From NCBI GenBank assembly GCA_038049695.1, contig CP142452.1, forward strand, positions 37,374,501-37,438,500: 64,000 nucleotides of DNA, written 5' to 3'. Both the position numbers and the translations under genes were made by a program. This DNA is from Cinnamomum chago. Lineage: Eukaryota > Streptophyta > Magnoliopsida > Laurales > Lauraceae. The notes beneath the pieces are model-generated. The model saw only the letters and a list, made by a program, of their open reading frames with translations, had not been told where the DNA came from and made no database searches. Below are positions 22,581 to 35,113 of the stretch, piece by piece. Each line of letters starts with the position of its first letter. Within the stretch, counting starts at the first letter, position 1.

Positions 22581-24284
22581 CCTGAGTCAAGTGGGTCAAA
22601 AGTTTTGAAAATCAATCCACGAGGCCCAACTACTTCCAACAAGTGGACAGTAGGGAACATAGAAGCAAGGCAGCCATTGGGCGACCAACTGTCAAACCAG
22701 AAGTCTATAGATTTGCCATTTGCTACAGACCACTTGCTACCAGAGTGAATATGGTGAGCCAATTTCCTAATATTTCACCAGATGCAAGATCCTGACTTTC
22801 TAGAAGAAGGACTCCAAATTGTAGAGTTTGAAAAGCACTTATAGGCCATCCATTTGGACTATAGAAAGGTTGAGGACATTACAGTCCATCCTAGCTTGAT
22901 GAAGGAAGTTTGATTTTGCTTGTGGATGCACCTTATCCCCAAACCTTCCTCCTTTGTAGGAAGGGTAACCGTATCCCAGCTAATCTGATGTCTTCTCTTA
23001 TTGGGAGATCCTCCTGACTAGAGGAAGTTTCTCATTAAGGCTTCCATGTGATTTGACATCGACTTAGGGAAGGGAAGAACCAGGGCAATGTGAGTAGGAA
23101 GACTACTTAGAACATGCCTAACCAAGGCTCTGCGACCAGCAATGGAGAGAAGCCTAGATTTTCAGCTGGAGAGCTTGAGGAGAAATCTGTCCAGAATAGG
23201 GGTGAAATGCTGTCTTCTAGGAACGCCAATAATGAGGGCGACTCCAAGGTAGTTGGAGTGGAGGGGTTTCTCTGGGATGTTTGAAATGGCTAAGATCTGG
23301 TTTTGGTTCTCACACTACATTTGCCAATGCAGAGTTTGCTCCTCCAAATTGAAGAATTGGCATGAGTTGGATTGGTAGATAATTAGAACCTCCTTCAGAG
23401 CAATCAGACTTCTTTTGTGGCCTTTGAGGAGGGGCATTATGTCATCTGCTTAGAGAAGGTGGCAAGGGGTATTGGGAATTGATGAAAGGGGAAGGATGGA
23501 TTTGTTAGAGACCAGGTTTTGGATGTTGAGGCTGAGGATCTCTTCAGCAAGGATGAAAAGGTAGGGGATAGGGGTATCCTTGTCTTAAGCCACAAGAGGA
23601 GCTGAAGAAACCAAAAGGAGTTCTATTTATGAGGACCGAACCTTGACTGTGCAAACACATTTTTTGATAAGGTTGACCCATCTTGCCAAGAAGCCAAAAT
23701 AGTGGAGGGATTTGAATAAGAATGGCTGGCTGAGCTTGTCAAAGGCTTTTGAAATATCCAATTGCATACACAGGGAGCCTCCTCTCAATTTAGAGTTAGG
23801 TTTTTTGAAACAGTTCATGGGCTAGGGCTATATGTTGATGAATCGATTTGCCTTGAACAAATGCTGCCTAGTTTGGAGAAATGAGGTGATGGATGATATT
23901 AACCAGTCTTGAAGCCAGGATTTTGGCAATAATTTTATAGGAGAAGTTTAGGAGACTGATAGGCCTGTAATCAAGGAAAGAGCTAAGGGATTGGGATTTT
24001 GTGATCAAGGTTATGAAATAGGCATTTGTAGCTTTGTAGAGCTTTCCTGAGATGAAGAAGTGTCGAATTGCTTTGACCACTGAGGGGCCAATGATCTGCC
24101 AGGAAGTAGTGAAGAAGTAGCCTGAGAAGCCATCTGGGCTAGGGGAGCTGTCCTTCTTGAGAGCAAAGACAGTTGACCTCATCTCATTTGCATCAATGAG
24201 AGTAGTTAGTTGAAGATTCATGTCTGTAGAGACTTTGTTGCTGCCCATACCAAAGAGGAAGTCTGAAGGGTCCATGTGAGTAGT
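22581..24284 (-). pseudogene. L1-type LINE ORF2 fragment (reverse transcriptase and zf-RVT part)
   Basis: Minus-strand frames match plant L1-like non-LTR retrotransposon ORF2. At 24260-23870 the RT region reads DSSPSPDGFSGYFF and later DYRPISLLNFSYKIIAKILASRL; at 23820-23640 it reads QLDISKAFDKLSQPFLFKSL. The region near 22760-22600 (VANGKSIDFWFDSW) belongs to the segment after the RT. The catalytic YADD box near 23450 has its tyrosine codon replaced by a stop (TAA ADD), and several frame changes occur. The fragment is cut at 24284 by an LTR fragment and lacks the endonuclease. It resembles the LINE at 35114-42200 but is more decayed. Confidence 0.82.
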
Positions 24285-25215
24285 TGATGGACCCGACATT
24301 TTTCCTTCCTCTCCTCTCCCATTCGTCCCCGGGGTCACCGAGAGGATCCGAATGGAGGGAAGAAAGGGGGAGAAAGGCGGGCATCTATATTTTTGTACGG
24401 GTATGCCAGATTTTTTATTCTACTTGAAATTTAAAAGTGGTAATTCGGAGATCCACCTTCGCAAGTAAAAAGGAAATCAACCTTTTTCTAACTTTCCATT
24501 GCACATATATTAAAGAAAAGAGACAGTTTTTTTTTAATGCCATTGGAGGCGATTTTGTGCCATGAAAGGCGATTTTGCTTGCCGGAAAAGGCAATTTTGT
24601 GTTGTGAAAGACGATTTACAAATCTGATCAAAATGAAAGACAAGAATTGTGATTTTTTTATCTCTTAAAAAAATACAAAGTACAATAGAAAAGTAAGAAA
24701 GAGAATCTGACTTCTCAAGAGATTGCGGGGACCAGTTCAGATCGACGGTCGCAAGCCATGTATGGACTTCGCCATCGTCCTTCAGATGAGAACGCTTGAT
24801 GCTTTGATTCTTTGGTTGGCTTGGACTTCAGTTTTTTAGAGGATAAGGACCAAGAGAAGGTCCTATACCAGATAAAAAACGAAGAGACGGGCTGAAGAGC
24901 CACGTCTTGGCAATGTTGAATAAGAGAAGAGAAGGTTTTTCTTGGGGGGAGTGCCCCCCAAGGGACTTCAATCACCTTTTGGTGTTTGTTGCAGCAGAGT
25001 TTCTTCAAAGTAGCAGAGCTTCTGGATGGATTTCTGGATCTTGAGTTCGAGATTCCGGGATTCGGACATGTTTCTTCTTGGAATCACCTCCTTTTATAGG
25101 CATTTGGTAGCCTTTGGGTGATTTTATGGGCTTTAATGCATTAAAACCACATAATGAGAGGAGTTACAAGTTTTAATTCCTTTATTTTGTAACTCTTTTC
25201 TTCTTGGCTTCTGAT
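24285..25215 (-). mobile_element. Truncated LTR related to LTR H
   Basis: The reverse complement parallels 15540-16602: the words AGGCGATTTTG/GCGATTT near 24550-24600, the phrase around GATGGCGAAGTCCATAC, the TATAAA-type box near 25093 and the end CCATCA at 24285 all correspond. The 5' half of the LTR is missing, with homology fading near 25215. No target duplication is recognisable. The 97-codon frame at 24715-25008 lies in it and is not a gene. Confidence 0.75.
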
Positions 25216-25312
25216 TGGACTTTACAATTAGCACTTTAAAGTCTTTCTAACAGAAATCGTAATCCTCACCACATCCTATTGTTTTTGTCTATTTTTAATA
25301 TATGAAGATCGT

Positions 25313-25330
25313 GTAGGCTCTGATACCAAC
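25313..25330 (-). promoter_or_regulatory. Primer binding site of a degraded element J
   Basis: Minus strand: the LTR end GGACATGACA is followed by GT and then TGGTATCAGAGCC. This marks the 5' LTR/internal junction of another minus-strand LTR retrotransposon, of which little internal sequence remains. Confidence 0.75.
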
Positions 25331-26540
25331 TGTCATGTCCCCAAAATAAGAATTAGGGAAAAACGTGGAAAATAAATCAAATTCAAATTCCTGTTTTTAA
25401 TACAACACAAGCTTCCAAAAGTGGACCCACATAAAATCACAAACCATGGAGAGTAAAAATAAATTTCATTAAATGCAACGAAAGCTTTATGCAATTGATA
25501 TACAAAGTTCATAAATGAGATCCAATAGGAAAATCAAATAAACATTAATAGTTAAAGTTGCAGAATAAATTAATCAATTACTAAAGGAAGGTTTATCATA
25601 AAAAGAATGTTCATCTAAAAAATTGCTAAGATGACGTTCTCTCTCATGCTGGCTCAGACGGCTCCAAAGCCACCTCTGGCACTCCACTTGGGTTCGTCAA
25701 TTGGCTCAAACGTTTGAAACGTTTGATCCTCCTCTGTCTCCTCGGTAAAGTAGGGCTCGGTATCTATGCACCAAATATTATAAAGTAAATAGCAAGAACA
25801 TGATCATAATCCGAAATTAAAATACAATAATGAGATGAGTAAAGACAAGTGAGATCATATAGAAGTAATGACAAAGATAATAACGAGAACAAACATATGA
25901 CATAAATCCAAACGACACAAGGGAGCAATATATAATTCTCACGGTGACAAGTGTCCCCGTTGTGGGTGGTTGGCCCTACATAAATCGGGAAAGCCCGTCC
26001 ATAAAGTCGGTGGTCATAAACCAATCAAAATATCAAGATAACCTGTCCATAGTTCAAAGCGGATTATAAGTGATTCGGTCACATCGGTGATCAATTATCC
26101 AAATATCGATCTGCAGTCGTCCATAAATGACACACATAAACGTAAACATAAACATATATTCATAATAGACCTGATTAATAATGCTCTGACACAAGAGTCC
26201 TATGTCAAAATGAAGTGCTGACCATTCCACATTCCATATCATAATCAAATCACCATACATAATTTGTCAAGCCACTTCATAGTCCATAACACACAATAGG
26301 GTATGCATCTAAAGTAATACATAATATAAACCAAGATATGCATGCAAAGGTCAAGATATAGTTATGAATCAATCCTAAGGTTAGACGTGTTTTCATATAA
26401 CTTTCAACGTACAACGATAAACGCTGGTGAGTTAGGGATGTTACATCTCTCAACATTCATGGTGCATAGATCCAATGAAGAATTTCCATTAGAGATGTAT
26501 TCATTACAATCATACAGGTGTTTGAATCCTATGTCAATAA
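25331..26540 (-). mobile_element. 5' LTR fragment of element J
   Basis: From plus-strand TGTCATGTCCCC at 25331 (complement of the LTR 3' end) to the start of another LTR at 26541. It has the layout of the gypsy LTRs elsewhere in the window but is diverged. The word CAAACGTTTG and an adjacent AAACGTTT (25709-25730) are short palindromes like those in the cassettes of other LTRs. The LTR 5' end is not visible. No protein is encoded. Confidence 0.6.
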
Positions 26541-27047
26541 TGTTAGGTATTTTGTTTTTGCAATTTGGTGGATGCATTTGCATATTGGCATCATTTGAAT
26601 TCACACACATGCATTGATTTAAAATATCTTGAAATCTAGCTTTATACATGCATTGGTTTTTAGATTTGGAAAAGTTTGTGTTTTATGCATGGTTTGGTTC
26701 TAAACTTGGATGCATTGGTTTTAGAACCCAAAACTCTTTTGAAAACCAAATTCCTTGTGCATTAGATTTGGAAAATCTTCTTGTGAATTTAGGTTTGAGC
26801 TTTGCATACATTCAGCACCTTTAGAATCAGTTTTGTATGCAATTTGATTTGAAAAGAGTTTTTACTAATCAAGCTTGCCTTTGGTTTTAAACCTTTGAAT
26901 CATTTTAGGCTTTGTGTGTTTCATGTTTTTAAATGTTTTAAAACATGTTTTTAAGCTTGGTTTAGTGACCCACAAAATTCCACAAAGAAAATCTTCAAAA
27001 TGCAAAAGTTGGAATTTTTGGGGGGTGTCCCGGCAGTGTCGCCAGAT
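26541..27047 (+). mobile_element. Truncated LTR I of the F family
   Basis: Starts TGTTAGGTATTTTG and follows the first ~500 bp of LTR F (GTGGATGCATTTGCAT, CATGCATTG, TTTTAAGCTTGGTTTAGT) with many changes. Homology stops at about 27047, immediately after GGCAGTGTCGCC, which is where the palindrome cassette begins in LTR F. The rest of the LTR is absent. Confidence 0.8.
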
Positions 27048-29560
27048 TGTTGGGATAAGGTTTCAATGATGATGATCATGATGGATACTAACAGTAACAA
27101 CAAAATACTATAAGGAAGATATTTATTGAGCATCACATTTGGTGTCCATCTCTCTCTAACTGAGATATAAGCAAGATGATTAATACTAACATGATAATAT
27201 ATATTGAGCATCACAATTGTTCGGTCTCTCTTTCTATGATTCACTTGTAAGCAGAAGAATGTAGGAAAGAAGTTCAAGAAAAGATAGGCATCATTTTTCC
27301 ATGTTGGCATCTAAGCAAACTTTGTGCCATATAAGAAATATAGATACAAATACTAATTTATCACATGAACACCAATATACCACAATGATCAGTAGCTTGA
27401 CAAATTAATAGTATGAGACAGATTACTCAAAAGAAAATTTGATCAGTAACACAATGACCACAAATCTAAAATTTTAAAATGAACCTATAGTTCTAGCTCC
27501 AAAACAAATGAACCTATAAATCTAGCTGCAAAACTATCTAAAAGAGTGATCATCAATATAATCACTATCCAATCTCTATAGTAGTCCTGATAAAAAAAAC
27601 CATACCCTCACCAATGCTTCTCAAAATTGCATAGGCTTGAGCTTGTTGGAGATCACCCAGTTCCATGCAAAACATGTTAATGTCCAAGCCAGGTGTTGAA
27701 ATTTCAAATTTTAGTAGTTGCATTTGATGTCATACCTACTCCTTGAATTGTTCTTCCTTCTATGCATAGCTGGACAGAGTTATCAACTCTACCTTCAAAT
27801 TAATAAACATATCCATCAGAAAGGGGGAAAACATAGTGCTCAATTTTGTATAATTGACACTTCAAAGTATCCTACTGAATTCACCCTAAAAAATTCACTA
27901 ACTAGAGTATCCTTGTAAATCAGGGGTGTAGATACTTTATTGCAAATGTATAGCAATGGTCCATCATTATTAATAACAACAACTCACAAAATACAAGAAA
28001 TGCCACTTGACATGTAGAATCAGAAAAAAAAGAAAAATACAGATTCTCATCAGAAATTAATCATCTAATACATCAAGTTAGTTATTTATCTTGATTTTAG
28101 TTTAGCTAGCGAACTCTGTCATTCTTACAGCGCTATGGAGAGAGTTTTTAATCAGAAATTTATGGCTTGGGGTTATTTGAAACGCCTGCTCTTTCTTTTA
28201 AATCCCATATCAAGCTTTTAATTAAACATTTCATGGTCCATCTAAAATTATTTTAGAGAACGGGTTTTACATAGGATGGGGCCCAAAATTGTTAAGATAA
28301 ACTTAAAAGAATAAAACCCCCATTAAAAAAATATTGTCATATGTGGAAATTTGAGGAAAATGAGAATATCTACAAGTGAAAAGGAAGGAAAAGGAAAAAA
28401 AAAAAAAACAATGATCTCATATATATACACATTTATGGGGCAACATTGGAAAAGAAAAGCTTTGAAACAATAATAAATGCCTTGAGGAGAAGTAGAGCAA
28501 ATGCAAATGATTGTAACTACAATTCCACACAATCAATCTATGATTCTATGAAATAATAATTGATCCCAGTTCTACTGTCATTTAGCAAACTTATTTGCAT
28601 CTTTATTATCCTGCCCCAACAGATGGCAAAAAGATGCTTTTACATCCTTAGATAAATATCTAATCGTCCAAATCTGAATTCCAATAAAAAGAAAACATCC
28701 AAACAATCAAACATTGAATGATGACGGTAAAAATACATATAAAATACTTTGTAGAAGAAATAAATAAACATGAAGCCAATAAGTTCCCAACATCCAATTA
28801 ACGAATGAATACCTCTTGACTCAACCGTCAATGCTAAGTTATTCCAAACAGGGGAGCCAGAGTTTGTGGTGAAGAAGGGTGAATTATAAGCACTCGTAAA
28901 ACGGTACTGCATCAACTGAAACTGGTTGAAAAAAAAATCAAAACATAAAAATGCTAATGATTAACAAGATAAACGAAACATAAAAAGGAACTAGTCCTGG
29001 CACTGCATTCGGTCGCATCAACTGAAATGGGTTGAAAAAAGAAACTGAAAACATTAAAACGCTAGTGATTAACAAGATAAGCGAAACATAAAAAGGAACT
29101 GGTCTTGGCACCCCAAAAAACCAACCCGATCGAAACCCTCATAAATAGAATAAGAAAGATGTTACAAATTTTCAACCAGATCCTCAATTCTTTTTTGTTG
29201 ATGTTGGAGAGAATCCAAATTCAAAGAGAAAGGGAGAGAGGGTTACTGAGATAGTGATGGGTTTACAATAACAAGAAAAGAGTTATACAGGGAGGGTTAC
29301 CGAGATAGAGGGAGGGGTCGTTCTACTGGGGAGGATATCCAGGCAACAGAGCTTTAGATCGGAGAGAGAGACAGAGACGAGGCAGAGAGTTTCTTCCCTC
29401 CGAAAAAGAGATAGCCGATTTCTTCCTTTTGAGTTTCAGAGAAAGAGAGACAGCAGAGAACGAGATGGGAAGAGAGAGGTAAGAGACCGAGAGGGTTTTC
29501 TCTCTATTCCTAGAGAAGGAAATCGTTGGTGGGACTAAATGATTTTGCACGGGAGGAATT
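27048..29560. other. Unassigned AT-rich region
   Basis: No recognisable gene, RNA or transposon protein. Near 27130-27200 the words TATTGAGCATCACA recur about 80 bp apart. Near 28940-29100 a phrase built on AACGAAACATAAAAAGGAACT occurs twice about 110 bp apart. 29210-29520 is purine-rich (GAGAGAGAGACAGAGACGAGG and similar), as in plant leader sequences. All open frames are short and unmatched. Confidence 0.4.
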
Positions 29561-30200
29561 TATTTATTGAGTAATGGTAGTTTTGTGACAGTAGGGGACC
29601 AAAATCGCAGTGGACCTAAGTTATTTTTCGAATCAAAATACTTTATCTTTTGGGCCTACTTATAAAAATATAAGGCATTAAAATTAATGCCTCTACTTGA
29701 TATTGGCCCTTAATAAATTTTAATCAAACTAAAATTGGGCCCATCAAATTTATCACTTTTAAGTCATGTGAATAAAAAATATATATTATGGTGGGACCAA
29801 GTCCTTGGAGAATCCCCCTCTTTTATCTAATGGATCCAAGTTGTTTTTTTAATTAAAAGACTTTATAGTGAGCCTACTTATAAAAATATAAGCTATTAAA
29901 AACAAATGCCTGCTCTTTATTTGGGTCCGCAACAAATTTTAATTGAACTAAAATTGGGCTTATCGGATTTGTCACTTATTAAGTAACCTGAATTAAAATA
30001 TAAAAGGTAAAATTCAAATGCTTTATAGTAGTCAATCTAATGATAATTCCATCGGGTATCAAAAAATTTTCTTAACTTACACTCCCATAATAGAACCCAC
30101 TTATAAAAAAACTAAATCACTCATGACTAATGCGTCCCTAATAAGCCCTCAAATAATTTTATTCATATAGGAGTTGGGTTCAATGTCATATTTATTATTT
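29561..30200. repeat. Diverged tandem duplication, about 230-bp unit
   Basis: The string of phrases TACTTATAAAAATATAAG, ATTAAAA...AATGCCT, AATTTTAATCAAACTAAAATTGGGC, ATCAAATTTATCAC appears at about 29658-29765 and again at about 29873-29985. A weaker third copy is near 30105-30200. No coding content. Confidence 0.65.
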
Positions 30201-30830
30201 TTAAGAAAAAGTTCAAGTAGCGTTCTTGTAGTCAATGTGGGCTACATAATTGATCTGTAAATTAAAAAGATGACCAGAAAAATTATAACAAGACAATAAG
30301 CATATTAAATTGATAAAGATTAAACAATGATACCAGATGATATGATTTAGGGGCCAATATTTTACTTTATAGTTGTTACTAATGGAAATCAACATCATTC
30401 TCTGGCATTTTATAATGTTATGGATTACATTGGATATTTTCTCAAAACTTTTTGGGGTAGAAACATTTTACGCCACTACGACTACGCGGATAGGGAACAT
30501 TACGTGGTTGATACTGTTTTGGTGTCATTTATTGGGATCGACCAATACTATTATTATCATCCATGCCTTAGCATAAGAAAGATGGTTGATTCGTAATGGA
30601 GCTCCGCACATATTTCAGTCACACGCTCATCAATATTTTTTTTTAGCTAAAGTCTTAACCCAACTTGATTTTAAGACTCATTAATTATGCTAGAAGACTT
30701 TGTTGACATCTTTGATAGTGTGTCATCAGTCGTGCAGTGCAACCCACCCCATTCAAAGTAAAATTTGACGATGCCCCATAAAAAAGTATAGCTAAAAGTA
30801 AGACACATAAGAAATTAGCTATAAAAAAAA
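30201..30830. other. No feature recognised
   Basis: AT-rich sequence without a convincing gene or repeat. A 67-codon frame at 30373-30576 has no family resemblance that I can name. Confidence 0.3.
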
Positions 30831-30834
30831 GGTT

Positions 30835-31728
30835 GTTGCTACACTCCTAGATTCCTAGACCACATTAGGGGTAAAAGATTAAAACTTGACACTAATTCTC
30901 TTTCCCCTCCAAAATGACCTTTAGTCACACCATATAAGTTGCCACTAAATGTGATCACTATACTACCTTCACTAAAGTGAGTCTTTTGTGGCAAAAATAA
31001 CATTGTGGCTAAAAGTGTCGCCACTAAAAGCTGGCTTTCATATAATATATTTTTAGTGGCAATAGAAAGTCGCCGCAAAAGGTGGCGAAAATAAGACAAC
31101 TAAGCATCTAGCCACGAAAATAAAAAGTTGCCACTAAACTCCTAGACCATTAGTGGCAAAAAAAGAAAACTCGCCACTAAATCTCCTTCCCCTCCAAAAT
31201 GACTTTTAACTACAACATATAAGTTGTCATTAAATGTGATCACATAATACCTTTAGTGTCAACATCAAGCTTCGCCACTAAAGGTGAGTTTTTGGTGGCG
31301 AAAATTAAATTATGGCAAAAAATGTTGCCATTAAAAGTCGACTTTCTTGTGATATATCTTTAGTGGCAATATAAAGTAGTCAGAAAAATAGAATATACAG
31401 TGTCAAAAAATATACCGCATCTAAATGTAAGAATCTAAGAAATTAGTAGCGATTATAAAAAATCGTCACTAAAATTGTACACGATTAGTGGCGATAAATT
31501 AAAACTTGCCACTAAATCTCTTTCCCTCCAAAATCCCATGGCGCCAAAAAATCCCCGCCAACGAATTAGTGGCGAAATTTAGCTGCGACATATAAGTTGC
31601 CACTAAATGTAGGCATTATAATAGCTTCAGTGGCGACATCAAATCTTTGCCACTAAAGGTGGGTTTTTAGTGGCAAAAATTAGACCGCGGCTAAAAAAGT
31701 CGCCACTAAAAGCCAACTTTCTTGTAGT
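30835..31728. repeat. CACTA-type terminal region with tandemly repeated units
   Basis: The right edge reads CTTTCTTGTAGTG, complement of the CACTACAAGAAAG terminus typical of CACTA (En/Spm) transposons. To its left are many GCCACTAAA/TTTAGTGGC words, the usual subterminal transposase-site repeats. The segment consists of three diverged units of about 300-370 bp, each ending with a phrase like TCGCCACTAAAAGnCnACTTTCTTGT (about 31020, 31325 and 31695). No transposase is present; the left terminus was not found. It is a terminal remnant or a non-autonomous derivative. Confidence 0.75.
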
Positions 31729-32214
31729 GACAAAAGGTTGCACCAGTTGCGCTCTTTGGTCAGGTTGATGTCTAGGTAAGTCCCGTCCCTACCAAAAAGG
31801 GTGGCAGTCTCTGTTCTAAGAGTTTGGATCTTAAGCAGGACCCTTGCCAAGTGCATTGTGACCCCACCACTCATCCTGGGGACTTACCTGGTCGATTTGA
31901 CTTCATAAGACCGGATTGGAGGCCTTAGTGCACTCTTCAAACCAGTTAGGAGCTGTCTAGTGATTAGGCTAACCCTAGGATAATTTTTTGTGCTCAATCT
32001 TTGTGCTTGACTGCTTGTGCATCATCTAGTAAGACCATTAGGGTCCCGCATATAGATTAGGCTTGCATTTCTTTAAGGTTGAACCCGATGCATGCGCTCT
32101 AGACCTGAGAGAGAGAAACTTTGGGTACGCAAGAGTAAAAGGTTAGTCAGGATATAGCCCGAATTAGCCTTAACCGTTGTCGGAAAGTCCTCCATTTTTA
32201 AAGAAATTGTTAGG
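31729..32214 (+). mobile_element. Leader upstream of Athila-type gag
   Basis: Non-coding sequence between the CACTA terminus and the gag start codon. It has the length and position of a gypsy 5' leader, but neither primer binding site nor LTR remains; they were presumably cut off at 31728. Confidence 0.45.
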
Positions 32215-33165
32215 ATGGCTGATCAAGTGGACCCACCCATGACTTTGAAGGACTACATGTACCCCACCAGGACAACTCAATCGTCTTGCATCATCCTGCC
32301 TCAGACCAATGCTACATTTGAACTGAAATCTGGCTTGATCCAGATGCTCCCAGTATTCCGTGGGCTAGACCAGGAAAACCCATATCAACATGTTAGGGAA
32401 TTTGAGGACATTTGTGGGACTATAAGAATCAATCACATGACTGAGGAGGCCCTTAAACTTAGATTATTTCTTTTTTCCTTAAAAGAGAAGGCTAAAGCTT
32501 GGCTTTATGCCTTACAGGCCGGGTCCATCACTACATGGGCCAAGCTAGTCGAAGAATTTTACAAAAAATTCTACTCCAAGCAAAAAACCGCTTCGATTAG
32601 GCAGGCCATCAATGGATTCCATCAAATGGAAGGGGAGACACTTTACATTTTTTTGGAACGGTTCAAGGACCTCTTAATCCAGTGTCCCCACCATGGATTT
32701 GAAAAAATCCGATTAGTCCAGATCATGTATGAGGGTTTGGATTACCCTACTAAGCAAATGGTGGAATCTTTCTGTAGTGGGAAGTTTACACAGAAGACAG
32801 CCGATGAAGCATGGACATTCTTGGAAGAAACCGCTGAAAACACAATGCAGTGGGCCCCTAAGCCCATCAAACCCACCATTCCTGAAAAAAGGGGGATGTT
32901 CAAGCTTGAACCCAAAATTGAGGCAGAGGCCAAATTAACCACTCTGGTAAGGAGAATAGAGGCCTTAGAGCTGAACCAAAAGCCCACTCCAAACACTTTG
33001 GAGTCATTAAGATATAATCAGGCTGTGAATGGAGGGATTGACCCAAAAACTTTGGGTCAGACCGAGTCTGTTGAAGAGGTGAATGCGCTATATCAAAACA
33101 TTTGTTTTGATAATCATCAGAGGTATGACCACTGTCCTTTTGAGACAGTGGCAAGTACAGGTTGA
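32215..33165 (+). pseudogene. Ty3/gypsy (Athila/Tat-type) gag, 3'-truncated
   Basis: The frame opens with MADQVDPPMTLKDYMYP, the typical start of Athila-lineage gag proteins. The core Retrotrans_gag domain covers about residues 60-200, including NPYQHVREFEDIC, LRLFLFSLKEKAKAWL, GSITTWAKLVEEFYKKF and CPHHGFEKIRLVQIMYEGL. These proteins build the virus-like particle. Similarity ends about residue 305 (FDNHQRYD), where family members continue; there the sequence changes to a different element and the frame stops at 33165. The zinc knuckle, protease, RT and integrase are absent. The start codon is supported by conserved N-terminal residues. The gag itself is unusually free of lesions for so fragmented an element. 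Confidence 0.85.
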
Positions 33166-35113
33166 ATCCCACAAGGAGCACTACTAAGTTAAAATTTAAA
33201 ATTTGATTGTTTTAATCAAAGATTAATAAGTAATTGAGATCCAAGAAAAAAAAAACTAGAAAAATTCAGAAACACAAACCAATCAAATATATAAAACAGA
33301 ACAGAGCATTCAGAATCCATTAAGCAAGATAATTAATCCACCCATGCAATTATTCTACTATTTGTCTAAAAAATTAACTCAGATCATAAAAAAATCAATA
33401 TTTTGGATCCGGAGGATTTGTCTTTCGCAAAAATCAATTTTTAATAAAAAGAATAAGGTTACAACCCAAGACCTCCTTCACCTCATAAAAGAATGAAAAA
33501 TCATAAGCATGACTCATCAAATTAAGCATAAATTATCAAAGGATCTCAGCCTAAGCATAATCTATCAAAATAAGTATAAATCATCAAACTATTTTCATTA
33601 GAAATCAAAACAGAGGCTGCCTAAGGCATGAAGACAGATCTATTATTCTAATAGAGCATGCATTTAAAAGAGACAAGAAAGTAATAGAAAAATGACATAG
33701 ATTAAATCAAAGATCTACTTAGCTTCATCTGTATGCTCCAATCCAGAAATCTAGCTAGCCATTGAAAAGAACTCCATAAATAATTTCATTGATAGCATCT
33801 CCTTGTACAATGATCTCTCAAAAATCTCTTTTCTAAAAATCCTAATATTTGGAACAGGGCTCCAGAATACCCAAAAATAAAAATTAAATTCTATTATTTA
33901 GAGAAAGAAGAGAAAGAGGAGAGAGAGTGATTATGGACGTCCAAGGGGAGGGAGTTGCTCCCGTATGCTACTTTTTGGTTCCTTTTATTTCTCTGGTTAT
34001 CTATCAGATACATTGAATCTGGACACCTTCTTTGTAGATTTGGTTTATCTTCATTGATAAGGTATATCTCTTATCCTTTTTGAATTTGAATGAGGTGGAA
34101 GTTTCCGGAAACCTCTGGGTGGCTTGGCTAATCTTCAAATGGGGTCCCACAAGGGATGTGCAGCAATTGATTATCAACGGTGTGGATTTAATTTGCAATC
34201 CCGTCTAAAAATAAACATGAAAATCTCTAGACCCATAACTTTGTCAATTCAGCTCTGATTTGCACATTCTTGGACTCCACGAGTATCTACTCTGAATAAG
34301 CTTTCTAACGGTAGGTAAATTTCATCGATCCGACGGTCGGATTGAAAGTTATGGCCATTTAAAGATTAGTTATCCTGAGAAAAACGAGATTAGCTTTTAA
34401 AATTTGATTTGCAATGGAATCTATCTCTGCACAAACTTCCATTTTTGAAAGGACATCAGATGTGGATGATTCAAACTCTTCTTCTTTTGTTCCAATCAGA
34501 ATGATACTCTTTGAATTATCCATTAATAATTTCAAATTTACAACCACTGTGGACCTTGCCATGTGAGACATTTCATCTGTTTGAATAATAGGCCCTATGA
34601 GAAGTCTTCTATTGTAGTTAGGATTCCTCAAGTGACATGATGAGTGGACACCTCCTTTGATTGATTTGCATATGGCTTGTGTGTGGGGTCCACGTGGTGA
34701 ATTCTTCAATTTTCTTCTTTTCAATCTTCAATTCAGCAATGCAGGGCCCAGGATAACTATGTGTGCTTGAAAGTGGGCTCAGTGACAGAGGTCTACAATT
34801 CTCATTTTCTGCACATTCTAATTTAACACATTAAATAGTGAAGAGCCCATATTGAAGCGGGACCCATCCGGACATAGTTCTACTCCAACTGGGACTCTTC
34901 GGAGAAAATTTGTAAAACATTCTAAGTTAATGTAGAAAATGTATGAAAAGTATGAAAACTCAGGTTTCTAGGTGAAAATGCATGAAATGATGAAATTAGA
35001 TGAATAATGATGCAAATCACCTAATTAAATATCTAATTCATCTTAATATGATGTGTAAATGTGCAAATTGATGAACTCAACAAAATATAATTAGGTGGGA
35101 CCGGGATCTTACA
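33126..35113 (-). mobile_element. Probable LTR or LTR fragment, family unknown
   Basis: On the minus strand it starts TGTAAGATCCCGGTCCC at 35113 and ends near the gag breakpoint with words like CCTTGTGGGATTCAACCTGTACTTGCCACTGTC, a common style at plant LTR ends. The 8-bp hairpin CCACTGTC/GACAGTGG is at 33129-33151. The region is AT-rich and non-coding. I found no target duplication, so the borders and the solo-LTR interpretation are uncertain. Confidence 0.45.

Noticed and set aside
24715..25008. 97-codon frame on the minus strand
   Set aside because: It lies within a truncated copy of LTR H and has no counterpart frame in the other copy.
27048..29560. Possible host gene suggested by a leader-like purine-rich stretch at 29210-29520
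   Set aside because: No downstream coding exon with recognisable domains or codon structure could be found on either strand.
31729..32214. Primer binding site for the Athila-type element
   Set aside because: No TGGCGCC-like or TGGTATCAGAGC sequence precedes the gag; the region is evidently truncated at the CACTA end.
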